Assembly: GCF_001509475.1 (NCBI RefSeq)
Contig: NZ_LLZG01000399.1
Coordinates: 89,777 to 153,776 of the forward strand
From: Streptomyces regalis
GTDB lineage: Bacteria; Actinomycetota; Actinomycetes; Streptomycetales; Streptomycetaceae
Length of the DNA: 64,000 bases
Reading direction: 5' to 3'
Below, one piece after another: positions 44,665 to 56,871 of this stretch; within the stretch, counting starts at the first letter, position 1; each line of letters opens with the position of its first letter. Under the pieces are notes generated by a model that searched no databases, was not told where the DNA came from, and saw nothing but the letters and a program-made list of their open reading frames with translations. The position numbers were made by a program, and so were the translations under genes.

Positions 44665-46761
44665 ATGGCCGATCCCTCCAGCTACCGCCCCAAGCCGGGA
44701 CAGATCCCGGACTCTCCCGGGGTGTACAGGTTCCGAGACGAGCACCGCCGGGTGATCTACGTCGGAAAGGCGAAGAGCCTGCGCCAGCGCCTGGCGAACT
44801 ACTTCCAGGACCTGGCGGGCCTGCACCCGCGCACCCGCACGATGGTCACCACGGCCGCGTCCGTGGAATGGACCGTGGTGTCCACCGAGGTCGAGGCCCT
44901 GCAGCTGGAGTACTCCTGGATCAAGGAGTACGACCCACGGTTCAACGTCAAGTACCGCGACGACAAGAGCTACCCCTACCTCGCGGTGACGATGAACGAG
45001 GAGTACCCGCGCGTGCAGGTGATGCGCGGTCACAAGAAGAAGGGCGTCAGGTATTTCGGGCCGTACGCACACGCGTGGGCGATCCGCGACACCGTCGACC
45101 TCCTCCTGCGCGTCTTCCCCGTGCGCACCTGCTCGGCCGGCGTCTTCAAGAACGCCCGCCGCACCGGCCGCCCCTGCCTGCTCGGCTACATCGGCAAGTG
45201 CTCCGCCCCCTGCGTGGACCGCGTCTCCGCCGAGGAGCACCGGGAACTGACCGACGAGTTCTGCGACTTCATGACCGGCCGCACGGGCACGTACCTGCGC
45301 CGCCTGGAGAAGCAGATGATGGAGGCGGCCGACGAGATGGAGTACGAGCGGGCCGCCCGCCTGCGCGACGACATCGAGGCCCTGAAGAAGGCCATGGAGA
45401 AGAACGCGGTCGTGCTCGCCGACGCGACCGACGCCGACCTCATCGCGGTCGCGGAGGACGAGCTGGAGGCGGCCGTGCAGATCTTCCACGTCCGTGGCGG
45501 CCGGGTGCGCGGCCAGCGCGGCTGGGTCACCGACAAGGTCGAGGAGATCACCACCGGCGCCCTCGTCGAGCACGCCCTCCAGCAGCTCTACGGCGAGGAG
45601 ACCGGGGACGCGGTGCCCAAGGAGGTCCTGGTCCCGGCCCTGCCCGACCCCGTGGAGCCCGTGCAGGAGTGGCTGTCGGGGCGCCGCGGCGCCAACGTCT
45701 CGCTGCGCATCCCTCAGCGCGGCGACAAGCGTGCCCTCATGGAGACCGTCGAGCGCAACGCCCAGCAGGCGCTCGTCCTGCACAAGACCAAGCGCGCCTC
45801 CGACCTGACCACGCGCTCGCGTGCCCTGGAGGAGATCGCCGACGCACTCGACCTGGACAGCGCCCCGCTCAGGATCGAGTGCTACGACATCTCGCACCTC
45901 CAGGGCGACGACGTCGTGGCCTCCATGGTCGTCTTCGAGGACGGGCTGCAGCGCAAGAGCGAGTACCGCCGGTTCCAGATCAAGGGCTTCGAGGGCCAGG
46001 ACGACGTCCGCTCCATGCACGAGGTGATCACCCGCCGCTTCAAGCGCTACCTCGCCGAGAAGGAGAGGACGGGCGAGTGGGCCGACGGCGAGAACACCCT
46101 CGACGACACCTCGTCCGATCCCCTCACCGACTCCTCCTCCGCCCCCGTCGCCAACGGCCTCAAGGACGACGACGGCCGCCCCAAGCGCTTTGCCTACCCG
46201 CCGCAGCTCGTCGTCGTCGACGGCGGGCAGCCGCAGGTCGCAGCCGCCCAGCGGGCCCTGGACGACCTCGGCATCGACGACATCACCGTCTGCGGTCTCG
46301 CCAAGCGCCTGGAGGAGGTCTGGCTGCCCGGCGACGACGACCCGGTCGTCCTGCCCCGCACCAGCGAGGGCCTCTATCTGCTCCAGCGGGTCCGGGACGA
46401 GGCCCACCGCTTCGCGATCACGTATCAGCGCACCAAGCGGGCCAAGCGCTTCCGGTCGAGCCCGCTGGACGACGTCCCCGGCCTCGGCGAGACCCGCAAG
46501 CAGGCGCTGATCAAGCACTTCGGTTCGGTGAAGAAGCTGCGATCCGCGACAATCGACCAGATCTGCGAGGTTCCGGGCATAGGCCGCAAGACGGCCGAGA
46601 CGATCGCTGCGGCCCTCGCCCAGGCGGTCCCGGCCGCACCCGCCGTGAACACGGCGACTGGAGAGATCATGGAAGACGAGGAATCCGATACGACGGCGGA
46701 GACCTCGGGGGAGCCCGTGTCCGCGGGCGCCCCGGACGAACGACGGGGGCAGGAGAGATGA
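44665..46761 (+). CDS. uvrC: Excinuclease ABC subunit C
   Basis: A 698-residue dual-incision nuclease of nucleotide-excision repair. The N-terminal GIY-YIG nuclease (DSPGVYRF ... [14 protein letters not shown]) performs the 3' cut, a UvrB-binding UVR motif lies around [19 protein letters not shown], and the RNase H-like domain ([20 protein letters not shown]) makes the 5' cut. The C-terminus has a helix-hairpin-helix pair ([34 protein letters not shown]). It starts the operon uvrC-rapZ-yvcK-whiA with four-base or longer overlaps. Confidence 0.96.
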   Translation: MADPSSYRPKPGQIPDSPGVYRFRDEHRRVIYVGKAKSLRQRLANYFQDLAGLHPRTRTMVTTAASVEWTVVSTEVEALQLEYSWIKEYDPRFNVKYRDDKSYPYLAVTMNEEYPRVQVMRGHKKKGVRYFGPYAHAWAIRDTVDLLLRVFPVRTCSAGVFKNARRTGRPCLLGYIGKCSAPCVDRVSAEEHRELTDEFCDFMTGRTGTYLRRLEKQMMEAADEMEYERAARLRDDIEALKKAMEKNAVVLADATDADLIAVAEDELEAAVQIFHVRGGRVRGQRGWVTDKVEEITTGALVEHALQQLYGEETGDAVPKEVLVPALPDPVEPVQEWLSGRRGANVSLRIPQRGDKRALMETVERNAQQALVLHKTKRASDLTTRSRALEEIADALDLDSAPLRIECYDISHLQGDDVVASMVVFEDGLQRKSEYRRFQIKGFEGQDDVRSMHEVITRRFKRYLAEKERTGEWADGENTLDDTSSDPLTDSSSAPVANGLKDDDGRPKRFAYPPQLVVVDGGQPQVAAAQRALDDLGIDDITVCGLAKRLEEVWLPGDDDPVVLPRTSEGLYLLQRVRDEAHRFAITYQRTKRAKRFRSSPLDDVPGLGETRKQALIKHFGSVKKLRSATIDQICEVPGIGRKTAETIAAALAQAVPAAPAVNTATGEIMEDEESDTTAETSGEPVSAGAPDERRGQER

Positions 46762-47774
46762 GCGAGCACGACACACAACCCACAGGCGAGCGAGATCAAC
46801 AAGCTCAGGAAACCCACAAGGAAACCGGCGAGGATCTCACCCAGCAGGACGCACGCCAGGAAGACGGAGCACAGGTGAGTACGGGCAGCGAGACAGCCGG
46901 GGTCCCCGAAGCGGCCATCCCCGAGCTGGTGATCATCTCCGGCATGTCCGGGGCCGGCCGCTCGACGGCCGCCAAGTGTCTGGAGGACCTCGGCTGGTTC
47001 GTCGTCGACAACCTCCCGCCCGCGCTGATCCCCACCATGGTGGAGCTCGGCGCCCGCTCCCAGGGCAATGTGGCGCGGATCGCGGTGGTCGTCGACGTCC
47101 GCGGCCGGCGCTTCTTCGACAACCTCCGCGAGTCCCTCGCCGAACTCGACAGCCGGGGCGTCACCCGCCGGATCGTCTTCCTGGAGTCCTCCGACGACGC
47201 CCTGGTGCGCCGCTTCGAGTCGGTGCGCCGCCCGCACCCCCTCCAGGGCGACGGCCGCATCGTCGACGGCATCGCCGCCGAGCGCCAGCTGCTCCGCGAG
47301 CTGCGCGGCGACGCAGACCTGGTCATCGACACCTCCAGCCTGAACGTGCACGAGCTGCGCGCCAAGATGGACGCCCAGTTCGCGGGTGAGGAGGAGCCCG
47401 AGCTGCGGGCCACGGTGATGTCCTTCGGCTTCAAGTACGGCCTCCCGGTCGACGCCGACCTGGTCGTGGACATGCGCTTCCTGCCCAACCCGCACTGGGT
47501 CCCGGAGCTGCGCCCCTTCACCGGCCTCAACGAGGAGGTCTCGGCGTACGTCTTCAACCAGCCCGGCGCGAAGGAGTTCATCGACCGCTACTCCGAGCTG
47601 CTCCAGCTCATCGCGGCCGGATACCGCCGCGAGGGCAAGCGGTACGTGACGATCGCGGTCGGCTGCACCGGCGGCAAGCACCGCTCGGTCGCCACATCGG
47701 AGAAGCTCGCAGCGCGCCTTGCCTCCCAGGGCGTGGAGACGGTGGTCGTACACCGGGACATGGGACGGGAATGA
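46758..47774 (+). CDS. rapZ: RapZ-family nucleotide-binding protein
   Basis: A 338-residue P-loop protein of the RapZ/YvcJ family; in E. coli RapZ controls glmS through RNase E, a role not known in Streptomyces. Walker A is GMSGAGRST and the C-terminal part [17 protein letters not shown] is the family's conserved signature. The N-terminal 50 residues are a polar tail ([17 protein letters not shown]) not found in Gram-negative RapZ. ATG 46758 overlaps the uvrC stop (ATGA); an in-frame GTG at 46875 with GGAG would remove most of the tail. Confidence 0.9.
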   Translation: MSEHDTQPTGERDQQAQETHKETGEDLTQQDARQEDGAQVSTGSETAGVPEAAIPELVIISGMSGAGRSTAAKCLEDLGWFVVDNLPPALIPTMVELGARSQGNVARIAVVVDVRGRRFFDNLRESLAELDSRGVTRRIVFLESSDDALVRRFESVRRPHPLQGDGRIVDGIAAERQLLRELRGDADLVIDTSSLNVHELRAKMDAQFAGEEEPELRATVMSFGFKYGLPVDADLVVDMRFLPNPHWVPELRPFTGLNEEVSAYVFNQPGAKEFIDRYSELLQLIAAGYRREGKRYVTIAVGCTGGKHRSVATSEKLAARLASQGVETVVVHRDMGRE

Positions 47775-48838
47775 CGGGACGTACTCCGCGGCTGAGCAGG
47801 TTGCGCCGGGCGGTGCCCGAGTCGCGCGCCGGCCGGCCCGCCGAGGCCCGCGGTGCCAGGCCGCGCCGCCGAGGCGCCCAGCCCAAGGTCGTCGCCCTCG
47901 GCGGCGGCATGGGCCTGTCCGCCTCACTCGCCGCCCTGCGCCGGATCACCGGCGACCTCACCGCCGTCGTCACCGTGGCCGACGACGGTGGCTCCAGCGG
48001 GCGCCTGCGCGACGAGCTGGGCGTGCTGCCGCCCGGCGACCTGCGCAAGGCCCTGGCCGCGCTGTGCGGCGACGACGACTGGGGCCAGACCTGGGCCCGC
48101 GTCATCCAGCACCGCTTCCACTCCAAGGGCGACCTGCACGACCACGCGGTCGGCAATCTGCTGATCGTCGCCCTGTGGGAGCAGCTCGGCGACCACGTCC
48201 AGGCCCTGGACCTGGTCGGCAGGCTGCTGGGCGCGCACGGGCGCGTGCTGCCCATGTCCGCCGTACCTCTGGAGCTGCAGGCCCTGGTCAAGGGGCACGA
48301 CCCGGACCGGCCGGACGACGTCGACACCGTCCGCGGCCAGGCCAATGTCGCCCTCACTCCGGGCGAGGTGCAGTCCGTGCACCTTGTCCCGCACGATCCG
48401 CCCGCCGTGCCGGAGGCCGTCGCCGCCGTCCGGGACGCGGACTGGGTGGTGCTCGGCCCGGGCTCCTGGTTCTCCTCGGTGATCCCGCACCTGCTCGTGC
48501 CGGAACTCCTGGACGCCCTCACCGAGACGAAGGCGCGCCGGGTACTCTCCCTGAACCTCGCCCCGCAGCCCGGAGAAACCGAGGGCTTCTCCCCGCAGCG
48601 TCATTTGGAGGTTTTGGGACGACACGCCCCTAAACTCGCCCTGGACGTGGTGCTGGCCGACGAGGCCGCCGTGCCCGACCGGGATGTGCTCACCGAGGCC
48701 GCCAAGCGGCTCGGTGCTGCGGTCGAGCTGGCCCCGGTGGCCCGGACGGACGGGACGCCCCGGCACGACCCGGAGCTCCTCGCCGCCGCGTACGACCGTA
48801 TTTTTCGGATGCATGGAAGGATCGGCCCATGGCGATGA
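47771..48838 (+). CDS. yvcK: YvcK/CofD-family protein (gluconeogenesis factor)
   Basis: A 355-residue Rossmann-fold protein. The motif [18 protein letters not shown] and [15 protein letters not shown] is diagnostic of the YvcK/CofD-like family, which binds UDP-sugars and affects cell-wall metabolism and carbon adaptation. It begins at ATG 47771 overlapping the rapZ stop (ATGA). The first 40 residues are basic and probably unstructured. It overlaps whiA by ten bases. Confidence 0.93.
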   Translation: MTGRTPRLSRLRRAVPESRAGRPAEARGARPRRRGAQPKVVALGGGMGLSASLAALRRITGDLTAVVTVADDGGSSGRLRDELGVLPPGDLRKALAALCGDDDWGQTWARVIQHRFHSKGDLHDHAVGNLLIVALWEQLGDHVQALDLVGRLLGAHGRVLPMSAVPLELQALVKGHDPDRPDDVDTVRGQANVALTPGEVQSVHLVPHDPPAVPEAVAAVRDADWVVLGPGSWFSSVIPHLLVPELLDALTETKARRVLSLNLAPQPGETEGFSPQRHLEVLGRHAPKLALDVVLADEAAVPDRDVLTEAAKRLGAAVELAPVARTDGTPRHDPELLAAAYDRIFRMHGRIGPWR

Positions 48839-49818
48839 CGGCAGCGGTGAAGGATGAGATCTCCCGGCTCCCCGTCACCCGGACCTGCTGCAGGAAGGCG
48901 GAGGTCTCCGCCATTCTGCGGTTCGCCGGCGGCCTCCACCTGGTCAGCGGGCGCATCGTGATCGAGGCGGAGCTGGACACCGCCATGGCGGCCCGCCGCC
49001 TCAAGCGGGACATCCTGGAGATCTTCGGCCACAGCTCCGAGCTGATCGTGATGGCGCCGGGCGGGCTGCGCCGCGGTTCGCGCTACGTCGTGCGCGTGGT
49101 CGCGGGCGGTGACCAGCTGGCCCGTCAGACCGGCCTGGTCGACGGGCGGGGCCGACCGATCCGCGGCCTGCCCCCGCAGGTGGTCTCCGGGGCCACCTGT
49201 GACGCCGAGGCCGCCTGGCGCGGCGCCTTCCTGGCGCACGGCTCGCTCACCGAGCCCGGCCGCTCGTCCTCCTTGGAGGTGACCTGCCCGGGCCCCGAGG
49301 CCGCGCTCGCCCTGGTCGGTGCGGCCCGTCGGCTGTCCATCGCCGCCAAGGCCCGCGAGGTGCGCGGCGTGGACCGTGTGGTGGTCCGGGACGGCGACGC
49401 GATCGGCGCCCTGCTGACCAGGCTCGGTGCGCACGAGTCGGTGCTGGCCTGGGAGGAGCGCCGGATGCGCCGCGAGGTACGCGCCACGGCGAACCGGCTC
49501 GCCAACTTCGACGACGCCAACCTGCGCCGTTCCGCGCGCGCGGCCGTCGCCGCCGGCGCTCGTGTCCAGCGTGCCCTGGAGATCCTCGCGGACGAGGTCC
49601 CCGAGCACCTCGCCGCCGCCGGACGCCTGCGCATGGAGCACAAGCAGGCCTCCCTGGAGGAGCTGGGCGCGCTCGCCGACCCGCCGCTGACCAAGGACGC
49701 CGTCGCCGGCCGTATCCGCCGGCTGCTGGCCATGGCCGACAAGCGGGCCCAGGACCTCGGCATTCCGGGCACGGAGGCCAACCTCTCCGAGGAGCTGGCG
49801 GACAACCTCGCGGGCTGA
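48829..49818 (+). CDS. whiA: Sporulation regulator WhiA
   Basis: A 329-residue regulator of sporulation septation, made of a LAGLIDADG-like N-terminal domain (about 1-220, catalytically dead) and a C-terminal helix-turn-helix (about 240-320; [19 protein letters not shown], then [11 protein letters not shown]). The sequence, including [20 protein letters not shown], is almost that of S. coelicolor WhiA as I know it. It works with WhiB to switch on ftsZ and stop growth. The last gene of its operon, followed by a terminator. Confidence 0.97.
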   Translation: MAMTAAVKDEISRLPVTRTCCRKAEVSAILRFAGGLHLVSGRIVIEAELDTAMAARRLKRDILEIFGHSSELIVMAPGGLRRGSRYVVRVVAGGDQLARQTGLVDGRGRPIRGLPPQVVSGATCDAEAAWRGAFLAHGSLTEPGRSSSLEVTCPGPEAALALVGAARRLSIAAKAREVRGVDRVVVRDGDAIGALLTRLGAHESVLAWEERRMRREVRATANRLANFDDANLRRSARAAVAAGARVQRALEILADEVPEHLAAAGRLRMEHKQASLEELGALADPPLTKDAVAGRIRRLLAMADKRAQDLGIPGTEANLSEELADNLAG

Positions 49819-49837
49819 CCTAAAAGATCGTCAACTT

Positions 49838-49874
49838 GCCGGTGCCGACGTCCACTTGGGACGTCGGCGCCGGT
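49838..49874. terminator. Terminator after whiA
   Basis: GCCGGTGCCGACGTCC is paired with GGACGTCGGCGCCGGT (one mismatch) around a short CTTG-type loop, and is followed by ATTTGT. It ends the uvrC-whiA operon. Confidence 0.8.
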
Positions 49875-49969
49875 ATTTGTCAGTCTTTGCGGCACTCTTG
49901 ACTGGACCGTGAAGTGGCATGAGCCTGGCAGTCGTTCGTCACTGTGGCGAATCACTGCTAGGGGGGTTC

Positions 49970-52924
49970 ATGAGACCCAGAGCGAGATCGATCCTCGCTG
50001 CCGGTGCGCTCCTGATAGGCGGAGCGAGCATCGCACCCATCGCCCAGGCACAACCTGGAAGTTCACCAGAAACCGACCCGAACGAAGTCAAGGTCTTCCG
50101 CGCCGAGGTCACCAAGAAGCAGATACCCCTGCTGCTGGCGGCCGGCCAGGACGGCCACGAACTCAGTGAGCAGGCGCCCGAGAAGGGCACGGCCACCGTC
50201 GAGGTCTACCTCACGGACGACCAGGCCAAGAAGCTCGAGAAGCAGGGCGTCGAGCTCACCGAGCACGACCTGTCCGCCAAGGCCGAGGCCCGCACCGAGA
50301 AGGCCGCGGAGGGCGTGTACCGCCCGTACAGCGCAAGCGGGGGCCTCAAGGAGGAGATCGTCCGGACCGGGCAGGAGAATCCCGGCCTCACCAAGGTCGT
50401 CTCCATCGGCAAGACGGTCAACGGCCAGGACATCCTGGCGCTCAAGCTCACCAAGAACGCCAAGAAGACGAAGGACGGCTCCAAACGCTCCGTCCTCTAC
50501 CTCTCCAACCAGCACGCGCGCGAGTGGATCACGCCGGAGATGACCCGGCGTCTGATGCACTACTACCTGGACAACTACAAGTCCGACAAGCGCGTCAAGA
50601 AGATCGTCGACTCGACCGAGCTGTGGTTCGTCCTCTCGGCCAACCCCGACGGCTACGACCACACCTTCAAGGACTCCACCACCCGCCTGTGGCGCAAGAA
50701 CCTGCGGGACATCAACGGCGACGGCACCATCACCACCGGCGACGGCGTCGACCTCAACCGCAACTTCACCTACAAGTGGGGCTACGACGACGAGGGTTCG
50801 TCCCCCAACCCCACCAGCGAGACCTACCGCGGCGCGTCCCCGGCCTCCGAGCCCGAGACCAAGGCGCTGGACGCCTTCGAGCGCCGTATCGGCTTCGACT
50901 ACGGCATCAACTACCACTCCGCGGCCGAGCTCATCCTCTACGGCGTCGGCTGGCAGGTCGCCACCGACACCCCGGACGACGTCCTCTACGAGGCGCTCGC
51001 CGGCACGCCGGACAAGCCCGCGGTCCCCGGCTACCACCCGCAGGTCTCCTCGGAGCTGTACACGACGAACGGCGAGGCCGACGGCCACGCCTCGAACGTC
51101 AACGGCATCGCGATGTTCACGCCCGAGATGTCGACCTGCCAGACCGCGTCGAACATCGACCCGGACGACCAGTGGAAGGCGGCCGACTGCCGGTCGGTCT
51201 TCAACTTCCCGGACGACGAGAAGCTGATCCAGCAGGAGTTCGCCAAGAACATCCCGTTCGCGCTCTCCGTCGCCGAGAGCGCCAGGCACCCCGACCAGCC
51301 GTCGTCCTCGGTCGGCCTGGGCGCCGCCGACTTCACGCCGGCGTCGTTCACCACGTCGTACTCCCGCGGCGCCGACCAGGAGGTCTCCGTCGTCGTACGG
51401 AAGTCCGTGCGCGACAAGGAGCTCAAGTACCGCGTCAACGGCGGCCGTACGGAGGACATGGCGCTCAAGCCCTGGAAGGGCGGCGAGACGTACGGCGGTG
51501 AGGACAACCTGTACTTCGACGAGTACCGGGCCAAGGTCGCCGACGGCGATCCGGGCGACAAGGTCGAGGTGTGGTTCACCGGAGAGACGAAGAGCGGAAA
51601 GCCCACCTCCAGTGAGCACTTCACGTACACGGTCGCCGAGCGGCCGCGCGCGGACATCCTCGTCGTCGTCGAGGAAGGCGCCACCGCCACGCATACGCAG
51701 AAGTACGTCGACGCGCTCAAGGCCAACGGCCGCAGGGCGATCGTCTGGGACGTCGCCGCTCAGGGCGCGCCCGATGCGCTCGGTGTGCTGAGCCACTTCG
51801 ACACCGTCGTCCACTACACCGGCGCGAACGTCCCGGGCAACGCCACCCAGCTCCAGCTGCGCGCCTATCTCAACGAGGGCGGCAAGCTGATGGAGGCGGG
51901 CGAGCAGGCCGGCGGCACCGTCGACCTCGGCGGCGGCACCCTGTCGAACGACTTCAGCCAGTACTACCTGGGCGCCTACTCCCGTACCTCGCTCCCCGGG
52001 GCCACCGGCTTCACCGGCTCGGGCAAGCTCGGCGGATTCATCGGCGCGCTCGGCGACACCACCGGCAACCCGCTGGACAAGGCAGGGAACTACCGCGTCA
52101 CCTCGGACGAACTGCCCGCCGACAAGTACCCGCAGTTCGCCAGTGCGGGCGCCGGCCAGTTCGCCGGGACCGTCAACCCGTACGGGCCGTACGCGGGTTC
52201 CTCCATGGCGGCCGCCGTGCACACCGACGACGCCTACAAGCGACTCACCCGCACCGTCGACCTGACCGGGGTGACTGCGGCCGACAAGCCGACCCTGCGT
52301 ACCCAGTTGCTGTGGGACCTGGAGCCCGGCTACGACAACGTCCTGGTCGAGGCCCACACCACAGGGGCCGAGGACTGGACGACGCTCCCCGAGGCGGGCG
52401 GTGCCACCAGCGCCACCGTGCCGGCGGACTGCGAGGCCGGGTTCTACGTGGGCGAGCACCCCTGGCTGGCCCACTACCTCACCGTGGCCACGAGCGGCTG
52501 TACCGCGACCGGCACCAGCGGTTCGTGGAACGCCCTGACCGGCGCCTCCGGTGGCGGGAAGCAGGTCGAGTTCGACCTGAGCGCCTACGCCGGCAAGTCG
52601 GTCGAGCTCTCGATCGGCTACGTCAGCGACCCGTCCTCCGGCGGTCGCGGCGTCCTCGCCGACCAGGTCTCGCTCGTCGTCGGCGGTACGGCGACCGAGA
52701 CCGAGGGCTTCGAGACGTCGCTCGGCGCCTGGAAGGTGACGGGTCCGCCCGCGGGCAGCCCGGCCGTCCTCAAGGACTGGGCGCGCACCGGAGCGCTGTT
52801 CCAGACGTACGGTGCGATCACCACGGACGACACGGTGCTGCTGGGCTTCGGCCTGGAACATGTCGCCGCGGCGGCCGACCGAACGGCGCTCATCGGAAAG
52901 GCCCTAGCCTCACTTGAGGACTGA
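49970..52924 (+). CDS. Secreted M14 zinc carboxypeptidase with large C-terminal region
   Basis: A 984-residue secreted protein. The first 29 residues are a Sec signal peptide (basic MRPRARS, hydrophobic ILAAGALLIGGASIAPIA, AQA cleavage site). A propeptide-like region (about 30-110) precedes the M14 catalytic domain (about 115-440): zinc ligands His in NQHAREW and Glu three residues later, then His in NYHSAAELIL; DLNRNF and TPEMSTC complete the family pattern. The remaining 540 residues hold an immune-inhibitor-A-like beta region. It digests extracellular peptides. ATG 49970 is preceded by AGGGGGG. Confidence 0.9.
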   Translation: MRPRARSILAAGALLIGGASIAPIAQAQPGSSPETDPNEVKVFRAEVTKKQIPLLLAAGQDGHELSEQAPEKGTATVEVYLTDDQAKKLEKQGVELTEHDLSAKAEARTEKAAEGVYRPYSASGGLKEEIVRTGQENPGLTKVVSIGKTVNGQDILALKLTKNAKKTKDGSKRSVLYLSNQHAREWITPEMTRRLMHYYLDNYKSDKRVKKIVDSTELWFVLSANPDGYDHTFKDSTTRLWRKNLRDINGDGTITTGDGVDLNRNFTYKWGYDDEGSSPNPTSETYRGASPASEPETKALDAFERRIGFDYGINYHSAAELILYGVGWQVATDTPDDVLYEALAGTPDKPAVPGYHPQVSSELYTTNGEADGHASNVNGIAMFTPEMSTCQTASNIDPDDQWKAADCRSVFNFPDDEKLIQQEFAKNIPFALSVAESARHPDQPSSSVGLGAADFTPASFTTSYSRGADQEVSVVVRKSVRDKELKYRVNGGRTEDMALKPWKGGETYGGEDNLYFDEYRAKVADGDPGDKVEVWFTGETKSGKPTSSEHFTYTVAERPRADILVVVEEGATATHTQKYVDALKANGRRAIVWDVAAQGAPDALGVLSHFDTVVHYTGANVPGNATQLQLRAYLNEGGKLMEAGEQAGGTVDLGGGTLSNDFSQYYLGAYSRTSLPGATGFTGSGKLGGFIGALGDTTGNPLDKAGNYRVTSDELPADKYPQFASAGAGQFAGTVNPYGPYAGSSMAAAVHTDDAYKRLTRTVDLTGVTAADKPTLRTQLLWDLEPGYDNVLVEAHTTGAEDWTTLPEAGGATSATVPADCEAGFYVGEHPWLAHYLTVATSGCTATGTSGSWNALTGASGGGKQVEFDLSAYAGKSVELSIGYVSDPSSGGRGVLADQVSLVVGGTATETEGFETSLGAWKVTGPPAGSPAVLKDWARTGALFQTYGAITTDDTVLLGFGLEHVAAAADRTALIGKALASLED

Positions 52925-52987
52925 CACGCCGAGGTCAACAGCGCACAACGCGCCGTGATCAAATCGAGTGATCCGGGCTTCCGGGCC

Positions 52988-53025
52988 GGGCGGTCCGTAC
53001 CCCTACTGGCGGGTACGGACCGCCC
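52988..53025. terminator. Terminator after the carboxypeptidase
   Basis: GGGCGGTCCGTACCC and GGGTACGGACCGCCC are perfect 15-base arms around CTACTGGC. It separates the peptidase gene from gap. Confidence 0.82.
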
Positions 53026-53126
53026 TGCCGTGTATGAGGCATCTGGATGTCACCACGGCGGCCTCAGAGAGGTAGGGTCGTAGGCGGTCGGGGACATCCC
53101 AAATAGAGCTCGCCGGCACCGCATAG

Positions 53127-54164
<1,038 letters not shown>

Positions 54165-54190
54165 TATCCAGAGCAGGCACATTGATGTGA

Positions 54191-54234
54191 GTCAGGGCTC
54201 GGGCGGCGCAGGGACGCGCCGTCCGAGCCCTGAC
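54191..54234. terminator. Terminator between gap and pgk
   Basis: GTCAGGGCTCGG and CCGAGCCCTGAC pair perfectly, with further pairing CGGCGC/GCGCCG inside, giving a near-perfect 19-base stem. It suggests that gap is at least partly independent of pgk-tpiA. Confidence 0.8.
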
Positions 54235-54317
54235 GCGCGTGCAGAACAGACCTGTTGGATCACGAGCGCTTTCGAGCGATCAAGAGCGATCACGAGCCCT
54301 CCTCAGGAGTCCCCTTC

Positions 54318-55529
54318 ATGAAGACGATCGACGAACTTCTCTCCGAAGGCGTCGCCGGCAAGCGGGTCTTCGTCCGCGCCGACCTGAACGTGCCGCTGGC
54401 CGGCACCACCATCACCGACGACGGCCGTATCCGCGCCGTCCTGCCCACCGTCAAGGCGCTGGCCGAGGCGGGCGCCCGTGTGGTCGTCGCCTCGCACCTG
54501 GGCCGCCCCAAGGGCGCCCCGGACCCGGCCTTCTCCCTCGCGCCCGCCGCCGCGCGCCTGGGTGAACTCCTCGGCGCGGACGTGGCGTTCGCGACCGACA
54601 CGGTGGGCGAGTCCGCCCAGGCCACGGTCGCCGGCCTCGCCGACGGCCAGGTCGCGGTGGTCGAGAACCTCCGCTTCAACGCCGGTGAGACGAGCAAGGA
54701 CGACGCCGAGCGCGGCGCCTTCGCCGACCAGCTCGCGGCCCTCGCCGACGTGTACGTCGGTGACGGCTTCGGCGCGGTGCACCGCAAGCACGCCTCCGTG
54801 TACGACCTCCCGGCCCGCCTGCCGCACTACGCCGGTCACCTCATCGCCACCGAGGTCGGCGTCCTGAAGAAGCTCACCGAGGACGTCAAGCGGCCGTACG
54901 TCGTCGCGCTCGGCGGCGCCAAGGTCTCCGACAAGCTCGCCGTCATCGACCAGCTGCTCGCCAAGGCCGACCGTCTCCTCATCGGCGGCGGTATGGCGTA
55001 CACCTTCCTCAAGGCCAAGGGCTACGAGGTCGGCATCTCCCTCCTCCAGGCGGACCAGATCCCGGCCGTCACCGAGTACATGGAGCGCGCCGAGAAGAAC
55101 GGCGTCGAGATCGTCCTGCCGGTCGACGTCCTGGTCTCCACCGAGTTCCCGGACCTGAAGACCAAGGCCCCGGCCAACCCCACGACCGTCGCCGCGGACG
55201 CCATCCCGGCCGACCAGGAGGGTCTGGACATCGGTCCGGAGACCCGCAAGCTGTACGCCTCGAAGCTCGCCGACGCCGCCACCGTCTTCTGGAACGGCCC
55301 CATGGGCGTCTTCGAGCACCCCGACTACGCCGAGGGCACCAAAGCGGTCGCCCAGGCCCTCGTCGACTCCAAGGGCTTCACCGTGGTCGGCGGCGGCGAC
55401 TCCGCCGCGGCCGTGCGCACCCTGGGCTTCGACGAGAACGCATTCGGCCACATCTCGACCGGCGGCGGCGCCTCCCTCGAATACATCGAGGGCAAGACGC
55501 TCCCCGGCCTCGCCGCACTGGAGGACTGA
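54318..55529 (+). CDS. pgk: Phosphoglycerate kinase
   Basis: A 403-residue glycolytic kinase transferring phosphate from 1,3-bisphosphoglycerate to ADP. Substrate-binding N-lobe motifs [21 protein letters not shown] and [10 protein letters not shown], and nucleotide-binding C-lobe motifs [32 protein letters not shown] and GGGDSAAAV are all present. ATG 54318 has AGGAG 7 bases upstream; the in-frame upstream ATG at 54255 lacks a site. tpiA follows after 5 bases, so they share a transcript. Confidence 0.96.
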   Translation: MKTIDELLSEGVAGKRVFVRADLNVPLAGTTITDDGRIRAVLPTVKALAEAGARVVVASHLGRPKGAPDPAFSLAPAAARLGELLGADVAFATDTVGESAQATVAGLADGQVAVVENLRFNAGETSKDDAERGAFADQLAALADVYVGDGFGAVHRKHASVYDLPARLPHYAGHLIATEVGVLKKLTEDVKRPYVVALGGAKVSDKLAVIDQLLAKADRLLIGGGMAYTFLKAKGYEVGISLLQADQIPAVTEYMERAEKNGVEIVLPVDVLVSTEFPDLKTKAPANPTTVAADAIPADQEGLDIGPETRKLYASKLADAATVFWNGPMGVFEHPDYAEGTKAVAQALVDSKGFTVVGGGDSAAAVRTLGFDENAFGHISTGGGASLEYIEGKTLPGLAALED

Positions 55530-55534
55530 CCTAG

Positions 55535-56311
55535 ATGAGCACGCGCACGCCGCTGATGGCGGGCAACTGGAAGATGAACCTCAACCACCTCGAGGCCATC
55601 GCCCACGTCCAGAAGCTCGCCTTCGCCCTGGCCGACAAGGACTATGAGGCCGTCGAGGTCGCCGTCCTGCCGCCCTTCACCGACCTGCGCTCCGTGCAGA
55701 CCCTGGTCGACGGCGACAAGCTGAAGATCAAGTACGGCGCCCAGGACATCTCGGCGCAGGACTCCGGCGCCTACACCGGCGAGATCTCCGGTCCGATGCT
55801 GGCCAAGCTGAAGTGCACGTACGTGGCGATCGGCCACTCCGAGCGCCGCCAGTACCACGCCGAGACCGACGAGATCGTCAACGCCAAGGTCAAGGCCGCC
55901 TACAAGCACGGCCTCACCCCGATCATGTGCGTCGGCGAGGAGCTGGAGGTCCGTGAGGCCGGCAACGCCGTCCCGCACACCCTCGCCCAGGTCGAGGGCG
56001 GTCTGAAGGACCTCGCGGCCGAGCAGGCCGAGACCATCGTGATCGCCTACGAGCCCGTGTGGGCCATCGGCACCGGCAAGGTCTGCGGCGCCGAGGACGC
56101 CCAGGAGGTCTGCGCCGCCATCCGCGGCAAGGTCGCCGAGCTGTACTCGCAGGAGCTGGCCGACAAGGTCCGCATCCAGTACGGCGGCTCCGTCAAGGCC
56201 GGCAACGTCGCCGAGATCATGGCGCAGGCCGACATCGACGGCGCCCTGGTCGGCGGTGCCTCGCTGGACGCCGACGAGTTCGTCAAGATCGTGCGGTTCC
56301 GCGACCAGTGA
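55535..56311 (+). CDS. tpiA: Triosephosphate isomerase
   Basis: A 258-residue TIM barrel interconverting dihydroxyacetone phosphate and glyceraldehyde 3-phosphate. The active residues are recognisable: Lys in NWKMNLNH, His in AIGHSERRQ, Glu in [20 protein letters not shown] and GALVGGASL bind phosphate. It begins five bases after the pgk stop and is preceded by a GGAGGAC site within pgk. A folded spacer lies between it and secG. Confidence 0.97.
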   Translation: MSTRTPLMAGNWKMNLNHLEAIAHVQKLAFALADKDYEAVEVAVLPPFTDLRSVQTLVDGDKLKIKYGAQDISAQDSGAYTGEISGPMLAKLKCTYVAIGHSERRQYHAETDEIVNAKVKAAYKHGLTPIMCVGEELEVREAGNAVPHTLAQVEGGLKDLAAEQAETIVIAYEPVWAIGTGKVCGAEDAQEVCAAIRGKVAELYSQELADKVRIQYGGSVKAGNVAEIMAQADIDGALVGGASLDADEFVKIVRFRDQ

Positions 56312-56344
56312 GTATGCCGTAACGGCGATTCGTCGTACCCTTGC

Positions 56345-56399
56345 GGGGGTCGGGGCTTGGAATGTGAGCATGAGGCTCACAAAAAGGGCTTCGACCCCC
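56345..56399. terminator. Two-level hairpin between tpiA and secG
   Basis: Outer arms GGGGGTCG and CGACCCCC enclose an inner hairpin GTGAGC-ATGAG-GCTCAC. The outer stem closes just 35 bases before the secG start. It could be a terminator for tpiA, an attenuator of secG, or a processing site. Confidence 0.45.
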
Positions 56400-56433
56400 G
56401 TCGTCATCCGAATCCGAGGAAGTTGGTCCAGCC

Positions 56434-56670
56434 GTGGTTTTGGGGTTCTCGATCGCCCTGATCGTCTTCAGCCTGCTGATGATGCTGCTGGTGCTGATGC
56501 ACAAGGGGAAGGGCGGCGGCCTCTCCGACATGTTCGGTGGCGGCATGCAGTCGTCCGTCGGCGGCTCCTCGGTCGCCGAGCGCAACCTTGACCGGATCAC
56601 CATCGTGGTCGGTCTGCTGTGGTTTGCGTGCATTGTCGTGCTCGGCATCCTGATGAAGGTGAACAACTGA
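56434..56670 (+). CDS. secG: Preprotein translocase subunit SecG
   Basis: A 78-residue membrane protein of the Sec translocon. Two transmembrane helices (about 4-21 and 52-72) flank the cytoplasmic loop HKGKGGGLSDMFGGG, which is the family signature. It facilitates SecA-driven export with SecYE. It begins with GTG, and GAGGAAG lies upstream. The linkage with tpiA is conserved in actinobacteria. Confidence 0.93.
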   Translation: MVLGFSIALIVFSLLMMLLVLMHKGKGGGLSDMFGGGMQSSVGGSSVAERNLDRITIVVGLLWFACIVVLGILMKVNN

Positions 56671-56694
56671 CCGCCACGCACATTCCGCACGTAA

Positions 56695-56741
56695 GGCCCC
56701 ATGTCCGGTACGCGCAGCTGAGCGCGGCCTATCATGGGGCT
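56695..56741. terminator. Possible terminator after secG
   Basis: GCCCCATG and CATGGGGC are perfect 8-base arms around 29 bases that hold CGCG/CGCG pairs. Terminator function after secG is probable; the loop is long. Confidence 0.4.
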
Positions 56742-56871
56742 TGCGTCTTGGTGTAGGGGCTATGTAACTCCAATCACTGGACGCGCGTTGGGCCTTACGT
56801 AGACTGAGGCGCTCGCAGCGAAGCGAAACGCCGACTCGCTTTGCGGCACCATCACGCAGGGAGTTACGACC

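Noticed and set aside
50063..52861. 932-codon minus-strand frame opposite the carboxypeptidase
   Set aside because: Shadow of the M14 peptidase gene, whose signal peptide and zinc ligands are clear.
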